From positions 201,371 through 265,370 of the forward strand of contig CALSRE010000002.1 in assembly GCA_943788675.1 (NCBI GenBank): a stretch of DNA of 64,000 nt, given 5' to 3'. The notes below the pieces were generated by a model. It had not been told where the DNA came from, ran no database searches, and was given only the letters and a program-made list of their open reading frames with translations. Position 1 is the first letter of the stretch; each line of letters starts with the position of its first letter. Both the position numbers and the translations under genes were made by a program. Positions 1-7,318 of this stretch are shown here, in pieces. Source of the stretch: an uncultured bacterium. GTDB lineage: Bacteria; Fidelibacterota; Marinisomatia; Marinisomatales; Marinisomataceae.

Positions 1-801
1 CATTTCGCTCATATCTCCTAACAAAAATTTTACTATTACTTTTGGTAAAAATAAAACCCATTTTAGCAAACCTTTTTTATGGTTAATAATAGTCTTAAAG
101 AATTCTTGATGAGTAGTAAAATTTGGAGAAACTAAATTGAAAACTCCTTCTAAATTATTATCTATTGAATAAGATGTAAATCCAGCAATATCATCAACAT
201 GTACCCAAGTAAAATAGTGATTTTTATCACCTGGAATCGGAATTGAAAAAAACAAAGGTAAAGACAGCAATGATACAATCTTTTTTTGAAGCACCACTCC
301 AATTCTTAATTGAATTATTTTAATACTTTCATAAGAATTAAATATTTCACTTTCTTTTTCATTTTGAACACATACATCTGATAAAAATGTATCACCATAC
401 TCAGAATGTTCTTGAACAGAAAAATCATATTTAGCCTTAATATTTGCATAGATACCAACAGCTGATGCATTAATTAATTGCTTTGGAATAATTTGGTTTT
501 TCTTGCAAAATTTATGTAAAAGATTAGTGGTCTCAATTCTACTGTAAAGAATTTTTCTTTTAGTTTTTTTTGTCCATAACTGGTCTACTTTTTCTCCATT
601 CAACTTAATTAGTATAGATATTTTTGAAAGCATAGTAGGATTGGTAGTATTCCAATCAACCAGCTCAACATTTTTTGTAAATGAATTTCTATGCTGATCA
701 ATATTCCTTGTTAAAACAAAAACTTTATAATTTTGATTTGATAAAATCTCAATGATTTTTTTTCCAATGAATCCGGTGCCGCCTGCGACAAGAATATTCA
801 T
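1..801 (-). CDS. TIGR01777-family NAD(P)-dependent epimerase, C-terminus off window
   Basis: I translated the minus strand from an ATG at 801; the frame stays open to base 1, giving 267 residues. The N-terminus MNILVAGGTGFIGKKI is the Rossmann GxxGxxG nucleotide-binding motif of extended short-chain dehydrogenases. NASAVGIY matches the SASAVGYYG-like block and HYFTWVHVDDIAG the WVHVEDLA block of the TIGR01777 (YfcH) epimerases, which run to about 290-300 residues, so roughly 30 residues are missing. Substrates in this family are mostly unknown. Its stop is outside the window. Its ATG overlaps the stop of the crotonase gene behind it (ATGA), so it is probably the last or nearly last gene of that operon. 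Confidence 0.85.
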   Translation of the reverse strand, partial: MNILVAGGTGFIGKKIIEILSNQNYKVFVLTRNIDQHRNSFTKNVELVDWNTTNPTMLSKISILIKLNGEKVDQLWTKKTKRKILYSRIETTNLLHKFCKKNQIIPKQLINASAVGIYANIKAKYDFSVQEHSEYGDTFLSDVCVQNEKESEIFNSYESIKIIQLRIGVVLQKKIVSLLSLPLFFSIPIPGDKNHYFTWVHVDDIAGFTSYSIDNNLEGVFNLVSPNFTTHQEFFKTIINHKKGLLKWVLFLPKVIVKFLLGDMSEM

Positions 802-1541
802 TTTTTTGCCAATGAGCTCATGACAGTTTTGACTTTTTTTTGCGTCTCTTCAGAGAACCAATTATCAATCAATACATCATAATCAAAATTAGTTTCATGC
901 ATTAGCGATTGCTTTAATCTAGCAAATGGCTCTCCAGCATTTATATAAAATTGAGCTAATTTTTTTGCTCTTTCTAAAGCGATTGTGGTGGCTTTCTTCT
1001 TTCCTGAAAATCTATGTCCTACTAACTCATTTATTAATCCTTTTTTTTCAGCTTGGACTGGCGAATACATTTTGCACTGTGTAGCAACTTCAAATAAGTT
1101 ATCTCTACTGATAGAGTGTGAAATAATTGAAAGCATATCTGGTGGCAAGTCAATACCAATTGCCATCTCATTCAATCCCATGCGATGCATACCATGCATC
1201 CCATATCGATAATCGGAGGCTAAAGCTAGTAGACAGCCTCCAGCTATTGCATGCCCGCCTACAATACTTATTACAGGGCCTTGAAAATCTCTACATGCTT
1301 GAAGCAGTTTTCCAAGAGTACCAAAAATTAAAGCTACTTGCTCAGGCTCTGTAGCAGATGTTAAATCTTTTAGATTTAATCCTGCGCTAAAAACTTTATC
1401 GTTTCCTAAAAAAATTACTGCCTTGCACTCGTTATAGTTTAATTCTTGAATAATTTTTTTTGCTCTATCAACGCTTAAAAGATTCGGACCTTTGTCGCCC
1501 ATTTGAATTATTTTTACATCATTTTCTATTATAATGTTCAT
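798..1541 (-). CDS. Enoyl-CoA hydratase/isomerase (crotonase) family protein
   Basis: 247 residues, the usual size for a single-domain crotonase. The two oxyanion-hole segments are visible as FSAGLNL (about residues 51-57) and GHAIAGGCLLALASDYR (about 96-112). E125 in GLNEMAIGI sits where one catalytic glutamate of hydratases lies. The segment expected to carry the second (PGAGGTQRL-like) reads DLPPDMLSII, so simple water addition is uncertain and isomerase, thioester hydrolase or other crotonase chemistry is possible. The start overlaps the stop of the thioesterase gene by 4 bp, so the two are probably translated together. A role in cytoplasmic acyl-CoA turnover is inferred from family and neighbours. 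Confidence 0.82.
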   Translation of the reverse strand: MNIIIENDVKIIQMGDKGPNLLSVDRAKKIIQELNYNECKAVIFLGNDKVFSAGLNLKDLTSATEPEQVALIFGTLGKLLQACRDFQGPVISIVGGHAIAGGCLLALASDYRYGMHGMHRMGLNEMAIGIDLPPDMLSIISHSISRDNLFEVATQCKMYSPVQAEKKGLINELVGHRFSGKKKATTIALERAKKLAQFYINAGEPFARLKQSLMHETNFDYDVLIDNWFSEETQKKVKTVMSSLAKK

Positions 1542-1951
1542 TTATTCTCTCCAAACTCATTTTTTATTTCTTCAAAAACCTTAACACTTTTTTGACTTTC
1601 AAAGTCAAAGCACACAAGGGTCATATGGCAACTAATTGCACACTCATCATCCCCTTCTACGAATAAGCCATACTCATAGTCAAAACTTTTTCCTCCTACT
1701 CTGGAAACCTTAAGCCCGATGCTGATTTTTTTTGGATGCTTGACTTGTTTTAAAAAATTGAATGACATCGAAGCCACAATGAATGGAAATTTATTGCTAT
1801 CATAAGGGAAAAGCCCAATATCGTTTGCATGCCTAACTCTAGCATCTTCAAAATAAGTTACCGCAGTTCCATGATTAAGATGTCCTAACATATCTTCATC
1901 ATACCATCTTGTTTCCATATTATAAAATCTAGAGAATTGTTCTTTTTTCAT
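1538..1951 (-). CDS. Acyl-CoA thioesterase, 4HBT hot-dog fold (YbgC/FadM-like)
   Basis: 137 residues, typical of single-domain 4-hydroxybenzoyl-CoA thioesterase-like proteins. TRWYDEDMLGHLNHGTAVTYFEDARVRH carries the family hallmark (R-Y/W-x-D-x-D-x-x-G-H-x-N) with the catalytic Asp just before the GH. Known members hydrolyse acyl-CoA thioesters in the cytoplasm; chain-length preference cannot be read from sequence. The start is 1 bp from the preceding DCC gene's stop and the end overlaps the crotonase start by 4 bp, placing it in the same operon. Confidence 0.85.
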   Translation of the reverse strand: MKKEQFSRFYNMETRWYDEDMLGHLNHGTAVTYFEDARVRHANDIGLFPYDSNKFPFIVASMSFNFLKQVKHPKKISIGLKVSRVGGKSFDYEYGLFVEGDDECAISCHMTLVCFDFESQKSVKVFEEIKNEFGENK

Positions 1952-2337
1952 CAGTCAATTAAAAATTTTGGGTTATTTATAGGAAAAATACATTCTTCTT
2001 TTTTTCCAAACCAGCTATATCTTCTTTTTGCAATGAGGTCATAAACAAGATCAGTAAAAAAACGTGGAACTAAATAAAATAAATATCGTAGAGGGCTTTT
2101 TAATTGTTCAAGAATTACAAAAGCAGCATTGGATTTAGTATATAATATATCACCCTTTTTAACAATCACGGTATCCATCGTTTCTAAATATTTTTGGTCA
2201 ATTGTTGATTTTGCAAAGTTAGACTGAAGTGGACTAAAATATAAAATATTCTCTTTATCCATTTTTATTAAGGTGTTCATTGCTGAAGAACAAACAATAC
2301 ATACACCATCGTAATATATCACTATTTTGGTTTTCAT
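1951..2337 (-). CDS. DCC-family (DUF393) putative thiol-disulfide oxidoreductase
   Basis: 128 residues. The N-terminus IYYDGVCIVCSSAMNTL contains D10 and the CxxC pair C13/C16 that define the DCC family, predicted to have a thioredoxin-like fold. YLFYLVPRFFTDLVYDLIAKRRYSWFGK matches the conserved C-terminal part (YxxIAxNRyxWFGkx-C). E26-range acidic segments and an absent signal peptide suggest a cytoplasmic or membrane-peripheral protein. No biochemical function is firmly established for the family. The start abuts the stop of the DUF1295 protein gene. Confidence 0.82.
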   Translation of the reverse strand: MKTKIVIYYDGVCIVCSSAMNTLIKMDKENILYFSPLQSNFAKSTIDQKYLETMDTVIVKKGDILYTKSNAAFVILEQLKSPLRYLFYLVPRFFTDLVYDLIAKRRYSWFGKKEECIFPINNPKFLID

Positions 2338-2972
2338 TACAAAATGTAGGGCACTATAAAAGCTGTTTTATCCTTGTATGATTTATGTTCATCAAATCTT
2401 GAAAGAGATTTATCAATTTTAATCATATTGGGAATCCAAACAGCAACAATAAATAGAACAAGAATTGTTGCCGGCAACCACCATAATGATGTTTCAATAA
2501 CAAGCAAAACAAAGCTTAAATAGATTAAAAGTTCACCAAAATAATTTGGATGTCTACATTGTTTCCAAAAACCATCAGTTATTAGACCAGAGTTATTTTT
2601 TAAAAAAATATATTTTTGCATATCTGAAGCAAAATGATAGAATACTCCAATTGAGAATGTAAAAGTTGCAGCTGTAATAATGGGCAGAGAAGCTTCATGG
2701 CCTGCTAGGGTAATAATAAAGGCTGGTGCCCAGTAAAGGACTAGACCAAAAAAAATTAGAAAAGCATAGGGAGTACCAACCTTACTTTCCCATGTTTTAT
2801 CTGGAAAAATGTAACTCTTAGCAACCCACATTAACCCATAAGATCCATGCAAGCAAAAATAAATCCATGCAGTCATGTTTTGTTCCTGATTAAAACAAAA
2901 TATCAAGGACAAAACTAGAAGCCAGGTTACTCCTTTAGCAAAATCTATTATATATTTTTGCTTAATTCGCAT
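2337..2972 (-). CDS. DUF1295 / steroid 5-alpha-reductase-like integral membrane protein
   Basis: 211 residues with several hydrophobic segments. ITDGFWKQCRHPNYFGELLIYLSF (about residues 131-154) matches the G-x-W-x-x-x-R-H-P-N-Y-x-G-E block shared by DUF1295, isoprenylcysteine methyltransferase and steroid 5-alpha-reductase C-terminal domains; in those enzymes this region binds the nucleotide or AdoMet cofactor. The substrate is unknown. A small membrane ORF (2962-3066) runs into its 5' end, and its stop abuts the DCC gene. Confidence 0.78.
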   Translation of the reverse strand: MRIKQKYIIDFAKGVTWLLVLSLIFCFNQEQNMTAWIYFCLHGSYGLMWVAKSYIFPDKTWESKVGTPYAFLIFFGLVLYWAPAFIITLAGHEASLPIITAATFTFSIGVFYHFASDMQKYIFLKNNSGLITDGFWKQCRHPNYFGELLIYLSFVLLVIETSLWWLPATILVLFIVAVWIPNMIKIDKSLSRFDEHKSYKDKTAFIVPYIL

Positions 2973-3066
2973 ACAAAAAGAAAGGTATTAATAAAATTGA
3001 CATGATTATTATTATCGTTAAAAAAGATTTTTTATAAAAAGTAACTATGTCTTTTTTATCTCGCAT
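2962..3066 (-). CDS. Possible 34-aa single-pass membrane miniprotein
   Basis: An ATG at 3066 opens a 34-residue frame: lysine-rich N-terminus (MRDKKDIVTFYKK), then a hydrophobic stretch (SFLTIIIIMSILLIPFFLY) ending in TAA at 2962. It overlaps the end of the rhodanese gene by 11 bp and the start of the DUF1295 gene by 11 bp. It fills an otherwise unexplained gap in a tightly packed operon. The polar-then-hydrophobic layout looks like a real membrane peptide, but I recognise no family and AT-rich DNA readily encodes Ile/Leu/Phe runs. Confidence 0.4.
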   Translation of the reverse strand: MRDKKDIVTFYKKSFLTIIIIMSILLIPFFLYAN

Positions 3067-3436
3067 TACTATCAGCCTTCCAGGCTAGCATACCGCCATT
3101 GACATTTACTGCATTAAAACTATTTTCAATTAATAAATCTTTGCCAAAATTAGATCTATTTCCACTTCTGCAAACAACATATATTGTTTCATCTTGGAAC
3201 TCTTTTAATTCTTCTATTCTGATTTCAAGCTCATTTATAGGAATAAGTATTGCACCATTTATGTGCCCTAATGGCCCAAAATACTCCTCTTCAGTTCTTA
3301 CATCCAATACAACAGTATTTTCATCAAAAATTTTACTTTGAAATTGCTGCATAGATATAACATCTACATTTTTACTGCAAAAATTCATGAAAAAAGTTAC
3401 TACAAAAAATAATAGGATTAATTTAATTTTCTTCAT
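3056..3436 (-). CDS. Rhodanese-like domain protein, exported
   Basis: 126 residues. A hydrophobic leader (KLILLFFVVTFFMNF) ends at C20; the sequence before that Cys is not a good lipobox, so lipidation is uncertain but export is likely. The rhodanese core follows: VVLDVRTEEEY (about 42-52), GHINGAILIP (58-67) and the active loop VVCRSGNRS with C89 as the persulfide-forming cysteine. Such periplasmic single-domain rhodaneses carry sulfane sulfur; the partner is not evident here. It lies between two small membrane ORFs that overlap its ends. Confidence 0.85.
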   Translation of the reverse strand: MKKIKLILLFFVVTFFMNFCSKNVDVISMQQFQSKIFDENTVVLDVRTEEEYFGPLGHINGAILIPINELEIRIEELKEFQDETIYVVCRSGNRSNFGKDLLIENSFNAVNVNGGMLAWKADSNAR

Positions 3437-3530
3437 CTCTTCTTTTTCTTATATACCTCTTGATTGTTAAAAAGTTAAATATTGTACCAAAAATTACAAG
3501 AAAGGACATTAATATAATTGTACTTTTCAT
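3423..3530 (-). CDS. Possible 35-aa single-pass membrane miniprotein
   Basis: An ATG at 3530, two bases after the stop of the PNPOx-like gene, opens a frame of 35 residues: MKSTIILMSFLVIFGTIFNFLTIKRYIRKRRDEEN. One hydrophobic helix is followed by a strongly basic tail, the positive-inside signature of an N-out/C-in membrane peptide. The stop lies 14 bp inside the rhodanese gene. No family is recognised. Position between two genes with no other space supports it; small size and AT-rich composition argue caution. Confidence 0.42.
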   Translation of the reverse strand: MKSTIILMSFLVIFGTIFNFLTIKRYIRKRRDEEN

Positions 3531-3532
3531 TT

Positions 3533-4126
3533 TTAAGGTGCTATCCATTCGGCGTCAATCTTACTATCGCTTAACATAAAATTACATCTAAAATGTCCAC
3601 TATATTTTAATTTCAAATAATCTACTTTATCAAAATAACATCTAACAATTACAAAATTTTTATACCCAATTAAAGATTCTTTATCTGAAGGATTTTTAAA
3701 TTGTACACTTTCAGGAATGTTTGGATGATATTCACTTAAGGATTCAGATGGACTGTAAGGTCCCATATAGCATCTTTTTGATGAAGGGGTTACCTGATTC
3801 CAGCGCTTTTTTGTTTCAGAACAATCATAAAAAACTTTTGTTTTTCCATTAAACCTTATTTGCACCTTAGTTTGAGATGAATAAAACAATGCTGAAAAAT
3901 TATTATTATTTTTCAACTCTGCTAATTTGGGACTACGTATATCAGAATGGAACTCAAAATAGTTATTTTTTTTTGAGAAATCTCTCAAAACAACGGTCCT
4001 TACTTTTGGAGATTTTTCGTCAACAGAAGCTAGAGAAAATGTTCTATATGGATGAGCAGATTCACTGATAGCATTTTCCATCAAGTCAACTATTTCATCA
4101 TAAATGTTTTGAAATTCTTTTTCCAT
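3533..4126 (-). CDS. Pyridoxamine 5'-phosphate oxidase-family (PNPOx-like) flavoprotein
   Basis: 197 residues of FMN-binding split-barrel type. FSLASVDEKSPKVRTVVLRDF near residues 26-46 and the FHSDIRSPKLAELKNNNNFSALFYSS segment match PNPOx-like proteins in which the R-T-V-V-L-R strand and the S-x-K loop contact FMN. The C-terminal YLKLKYSGHFRCNF resembles the conserved L-x-x-x-H-x-R-x-F ending. It lacks clear features of true PdxH, so vitamin B6 oxidation is not certain. Divergent from proteorhodopsin with 78 bp between the starts. Confidence 0.78.
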   Translation of the reverse strand: MEKEFQNIYDEIVDLMENAISESAHPYRTFSLASVDEKSPKVRTVVLRDFSKKNNYFEFHSDIRSPKLAELKNNNNFSALFYSSQTKVQIRFNGKTKVFYDCSETKKRWNQVTPSSKRCYMGPYSPSESLSEYHPNIPESVQFKNPSDKESLIGYKNFVIVRCYFDKVDYLKLKYSGHFRCNFMLSDSKIDAEWIAP

Positions 4127-4143
4127 CTTCTTTATTAAAGTAT

Positions 4144-4197
4144 TTGAGTTTTAAACAAATTTAATTATATATTAACGGAATTTAACAATAATGAGGT
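4144..4197 (+). promoter_or_regulatory. Putative proteorhodopsin promoter and ribosome binding site
   Basis: TTGAGT at 4144-4149 and TATATT at 4168-4173 are 18 bp apart and resemble sigma70 -35 and -10 boxes. GAGGT at 4193-4197 lies 7 bases before the ATG at 4205 and is a good Shine-Dalgarno site. The 10-base string GAGGTATAAA recurs at the same spacing before the TonB receptor gene. The RBS is well supported; the promoter boxes are visual matches in AT-rich DNA. Confidence 0.4.
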
Positions 4198-4204
4198 ATA
4201 AAAC

Positions 4205-4903
4205 ATGTTTATAAACTTAATTGGTATGGATCCAAGCACTTTAACAGGATTCACATTCTTTGTAGTTAATATGGCTTTACTTGCTTCTGCTCTTTTCTTT
4301 TGGTTAGAGAGAGATAATGTAAATCCTAAATGGAAAACATCATTAACGGTTTCTGGATTAGTATGTTTCATTGCTGCGGTACACTACTTCTATATGAGAG
4401 GAAGTGACGGAGTTGAAACTGTTGCTATTAGATACATTGACTGGTTAATTACAGTTCCATTACTTATGATTGAGCTTTACATTGTACTGTTAGCAGTAAC
4501 TAAAGTTAGCTCAAGCGTATTTCAAAAACTTCTTGGTTATACTACTCTTATGCTTGTTTTCGGTTACTTAGGGGAATCTGGCGCAGTTGCAGCTATCAAT
4601 TCAACAACTGGTTTTGTTGCAGGTATGCTTTTCTGGGGTCTTGCTCTAAGAGAAATTTGGTCAGGTGAAGCTGCTGAAGCTAATGCTGGATCAAAAAATA
4701 AAGCTGGTCACTACGCATATGATAACCTAAAGAAAATCGTAACTTTTGGTTGGATAATTTATCCAGCAGGTTACGCTCTAGGTTACTTTGGTGGTGGAGT
4801 TGATATGGATGTTGTAAATCAAGTTTACAATCTAGCTGATTTTGTTAACAAAATTCTTCCAGGTGTCATTGTTTGGGCAGCTGCTAGAATGGATACAAAA
4901 TAA
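4205..4903 (+). CDS. Proteorhodopsin, green-type light-driven proton pump
   Basis: 232 residues with seven hydrophobic helices. Helix C reads RYIDWLITVPLLMIE, giving D79, T83 and E90, the DTE set (acceptor, T, donor) of outward proton pumps. L87 is at the spectral tuning position (Leu = green absorbing; Gln = blue). H60 matches the His that pairs with the acceptor Asp. K216 in NLADFVNKIL is the retinal Schiff-base lysine. There is no clear cleavable signal peptide; the start is fixed by GAGGT 7 bases upstream. It is monocistronic, with its own likely promoter and a strong hairpin terminator. Retinal synthesis genes (crt, blh) are not in the window. Confidence 0.97.
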   Translation: MFINLIGMDPSTLTGFTFFVVNMALLASALFFWLERDNVNPKWKTSLTVSGLVCFIAAVHYFYMRGSDGVETVAIRYIDWLITVPLLMIELYIVLLAVTKVSSSVFQKLLGYTTLMLVFGYLGESGAVAAINSTTGFVAGMLFWGLALREIWSGEAAEANAGSKNKAGHYAYDNLKKIVTFGWIIYPAGYALGYFGGGVDMDVVNQVYNLADFVNKILPGVIVWAAARMDTK

Positions 4904-4918
4904 CCAATTCATTAAAAT

Positions 4919-4953
4919 CAAAAAAAAGGCCTTCAATTGAAGGCCTTTTTTTT
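4919..4953. terminator. Bidirectional rho-independent terminator
   Basis: A perfect palindrome AAGGCCTTCAATTGAAGGCCTT centred at 4936/4937 is flanked by an A run on the left and a T run on the right, so it makes a GC-rich hairpin followed by U's on either strand. It ends the proteorhodopsin transcript (plus) and the kinase/acyl-CoA dehydrogenase transcript (minus), whose stop codon is at 4952-4954. Confidence 0.92.
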
Positions 4954-6109
4954 ATTCAAATAAATTACTTAGCCTATCTTTAACTATAGCCTGCTTAGCC
5001 ATCACTGATAATGATATTACAGCAAGGTTTAGCAGTCCAAATCTTTTATCTTTTGTGAATCCTTTTTTATATCTGAAATATATTTGCTGAGCTATTACAG
5101 CAATCTTAAATAGACCAAATACATAATAGAACACAGGATTATTCACTGTATGTCCAGATTTATTTTCATACATCTCAAGAATGCCTTCTCTGGATGGATT
5201 TCCTTCTAAGGTAGTAGCACTTAATTGGAATAATTGTAATTCTGGCAAGTCATTTCTATCTACCCAATAACCAAGTGTAGTTCCAAGATCCATAAAAGGG
5301 TCACCAATAGTGGCCATTTCCCAATCTAAAACAGAAATGATGTTAGAATAATTATTCTTATCTAATACTAAATTATCATACTTGAAATCGTTATGAATAA
5401 TCGCTTCTTTAGATTCCTTTGGCTGATTTTCATTTAACCATTTTGCAATAAATTCCATATTGCTAATAGAATCCGTTTTTGAATGGTAGTATCTTTTTGT
5501 CCATCCTTCAACTTGTCTTTTAACATAACCATCAATTTTTCCTAAATCATTTAGATTGGCTTGATTTATATCAACTGAATGCAATTCTACAAGTGTGTCT
5601 ACAAGTGAGCTAGATATTTTTTCAATGATTTCTTTACTTGGAGAATTTTTTTGCTGGAGATTGGGTCTTATTATATATCCCTGCACGCGATCCATAATAT
5701 AAAATGGTGCTCCTAAAATATTTTCATCATCGCAAAAAAGATGAACATTTGGAACTTTATGAAACTGAGATTTTAAGTTTTTTAATACCGTGTATTCTCT
5801 TAACATGTCATGTCCACCTTTTAAACTCTTAGCTCCATATGGTGGCCTTCTAAGAACCATTTCTTGTGTAGAATTTTTTAAAAAATATGTTAGATTAGAA
5901 TACCCGCTTGGAAACTGTTTTAACTTTAGATTGCCTGTATCAATATTATTATTTTGTAAGAATACTTTTAGATTTTCTAAAGAAAACTCTTCGCCTGAAC
6001 GAATATTTCTAGGAATATCTTCCTCAAAACCAGGTGTTTTTTTATTTTGAACAAAAAGTGATAATAAGTAGTAAAATTTTAGCTTTAGAGGAACTCTCAA
6101 AACTTTCAC
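4952..6109 (-). CDS. ACAD10/11- and LvaA-like acyl-CoA phosphotransferase (APH fold)
   Basis: 385 residues with the aminoglycoside-phosphotransferase kinase fold. The catalytic loop HNDFKYDN (H239, D241, N246) and the Mg-binding VLDWEMATIGDPFMDL (D262) are intact. SGYSNLTYFL is the nucleotide loop and MVLRRPP carries the likely ATP-contacting residue. The sequence style (RRPP, YGAKSLKGGHDMLREY, DWEMATIGDP) is that of the kinase domain of ACAD10/ACAD11 and of LvaA, which phosphorylate the 4-hydroxyl of 4-hydroxyacyl-CoAs. The start is GTG at 6109, 4 bp after the dehydrogenase stop; no internal Met precedes the fold, and no good Shine-Dalgarno site is seen, so translational coupling is likely. 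The substrate is inferred. Confidence 0.85.
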   Translation of the reverse strand: MKVLRVPLKLKFYYLLSLFVQNKKTPGFEEDIPRNIRSGEEFSLENLKVFLQNNNIDTGNLKLKQFPSGYSNLTYFLKNSTQEMVLRRPPYGAKSLKGGHDMLREYTVLKNLKSQFHKVPNVHLFCDDENILGAPFYIMDRVQGYIIRPNLQQKNSPSKEIIEKISSSLVDTLVELHSVDINQANLNDLGKIDGYVKRQVEGWTKRYYHSKTDSISNMEFIAKWLNENQPKESKEAIIHNDFKYDNLVLDKNNYSNIISVLDWEMATIGDPFMDLGTTLGYWVDRNDLPELQLFQLSATTLEGNPSREGILEMYENKSGHTVNNPVFYYVFGLFKIAVIAQQIYFRYKKGFTKDKRFGLLNLAVISLSVMAKQAIVKDRLSNLFE

Positions 6110-6113
6110 AAAC

Positions 6114-7310
6114 TTATTTTAAGTACTTTTTCATTATTTCTTTAGCAACTCTAGTTTTATGAACCTCATCTGCTCCATCATATATTCTAGCAGAGCGCTC
6201 ATGTCTATATAGTGAAGCTAACGGTGTATCATCAGTCATCCCTAGAGCACCGTGGACTTGGATAGCCCTATCAAGCACATTTTGAAGTACCTGCGCTACA
6301 TAAAATTTAATTGTAGATATTTCTACTTTTGCAGCATAAGCTCCTTCATTATCAATTTTTTTTGCTGCATCTAACACCATTAATCTTGAGGCGTTTATTT
6401 CAGCTCGTGATTCAGCAATCCAATTTTGAACTGTTTGCTTTAAAGCAAGGGGCTTTCCAGGAGCTAATTCTCTTGAGGCTGCCCTTTCACACATCATTTC
6501 AAATGCTTTTTCGCACTCACCAATCCATCTCATGCAATGATGGATTCTACCTGGACCAAGTCTATCTTGAGCAATTTTAAAGCCAGCTCCAACTGGGCCT
6601 AAAACATTTTTTTCTGGAACAATACAATTTTCATACTTTATTTCGGCATGAGCATTCCATCCATCTCCCTCGTCGCCCATAACAGAAATATTTCTTATAA
6701 AGTTAAAACCTTTAGTATCAGTAGGGATAATAATTTGCGATGCTCTCATATATGGATTAGGATTTTCAGGATCTGTTATTACCATTGCAATTGCAAAGTC
6801 TGCTCCATCAGCTGATGAAGTAAACCATTTATGGCCATTAATTACATAGTTAGACCCATCTTTAATGGCTGTTGTACCCATCATAATAGGGTTAGATCCG
6901 GCATAATCAGGCTCAGTCATTGAAAAACAGCTTCTAGCCTTTCCAGTAACTAAAGGATTTAAAAAATTTTCTTTTTGATATTCCGTTCCATGCTCCATCA
7001 ATATTTCCATATTTCCAGCATCTGGTGCTTGACAATTGAATACATATAATCCGTAAAAATTTTGACCTAATATCTCATAGATTTGACCAAGTTGATACAA
7101 GCTTAATCCGAGACCGCCATGGTTTTTGGGGATTTGCGGCGTAAATAAGCCCATTTCTCTCACCTTGTTTCTTTTTTCCTCCAAGAATGGTAAATGATCT
7201 GCAAACTTATGACTTAAATCAAAAGAATTTTCATCTGCAATCATTTCTTCATCGATAAATTGCTGAATTTTAGATTTAATATTTTCAAATTTTTCTGTTG
7301 AAATTGCCAT
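6114..7310 (-). CDS. Acyl-CoA dehydrogenase of the ACAD10/11 (LvaC) type
   Basis: 398 residues, full length. The FAD/substrate loop CFSMTEPDYAGSNP, the GHKWFTSSADGADFAI strand, LGPGRIHHCMRWIG and AIQVHGALGMTDDTPLA are all present. The C-terminal active-site segment reads IYDGADEVHK, with D378 where many acyl-CoA dehydrogenases have the base Glu of YEG; the ACAD10/11 branch carries a DG(P/A)DEVH variant here. In that branch the flavoprotein can eliminate phosphate from 4-phosphoacyl-CoA. It is followed after 4 bp by the kinase gene, so the two likely act in sequence. It starts 8 bp after the histidine phosphatase gene ends. Confidence 0.9.
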   Translation of the reverse strand: MAISTEKFENIKSKIQQFIDEEMIADENSFDLSHKFADHLPFLEEKRNKVREMGLFTPQIPKNHGGLGLSLYQLGQIYEILGQNFYGLYVFNCQAPDAGNMEILMEHGTEYQKENFLNPLVTGKARSCFSMTEPDYAGSNPIMMGTTAIKDGSNYVINGHKWFTSSADGADFAIAMVITDPENPNPYMRASQIIIPTDTKGFNFIRNISVMGDEGDGWNAHAEIKYENCIVPEKNVLGPVGAGFKIAQDRLGPGRIHHCMRWIGECEKAFEMMCERAASRELAPGKPLALKQTVQNWIAESRAEINASRLMVLDAAKKIDNEGAYAAKVEISTIKFYVAQVLQNVLDRAIQVHGALGMTDDTPLASLYRHERSARIYDGADEVHKTRVAKEIMKKYLK

Positions 7311-7318
7311 GACTTCCC

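Noticed and set aside
985-1354. Plus-strand open frames inside the crotonase gene, and similar antisense frames elsewhere
   Set aside because: They are shadows of strongly conserved minus-strand genes and resemble no protein family.
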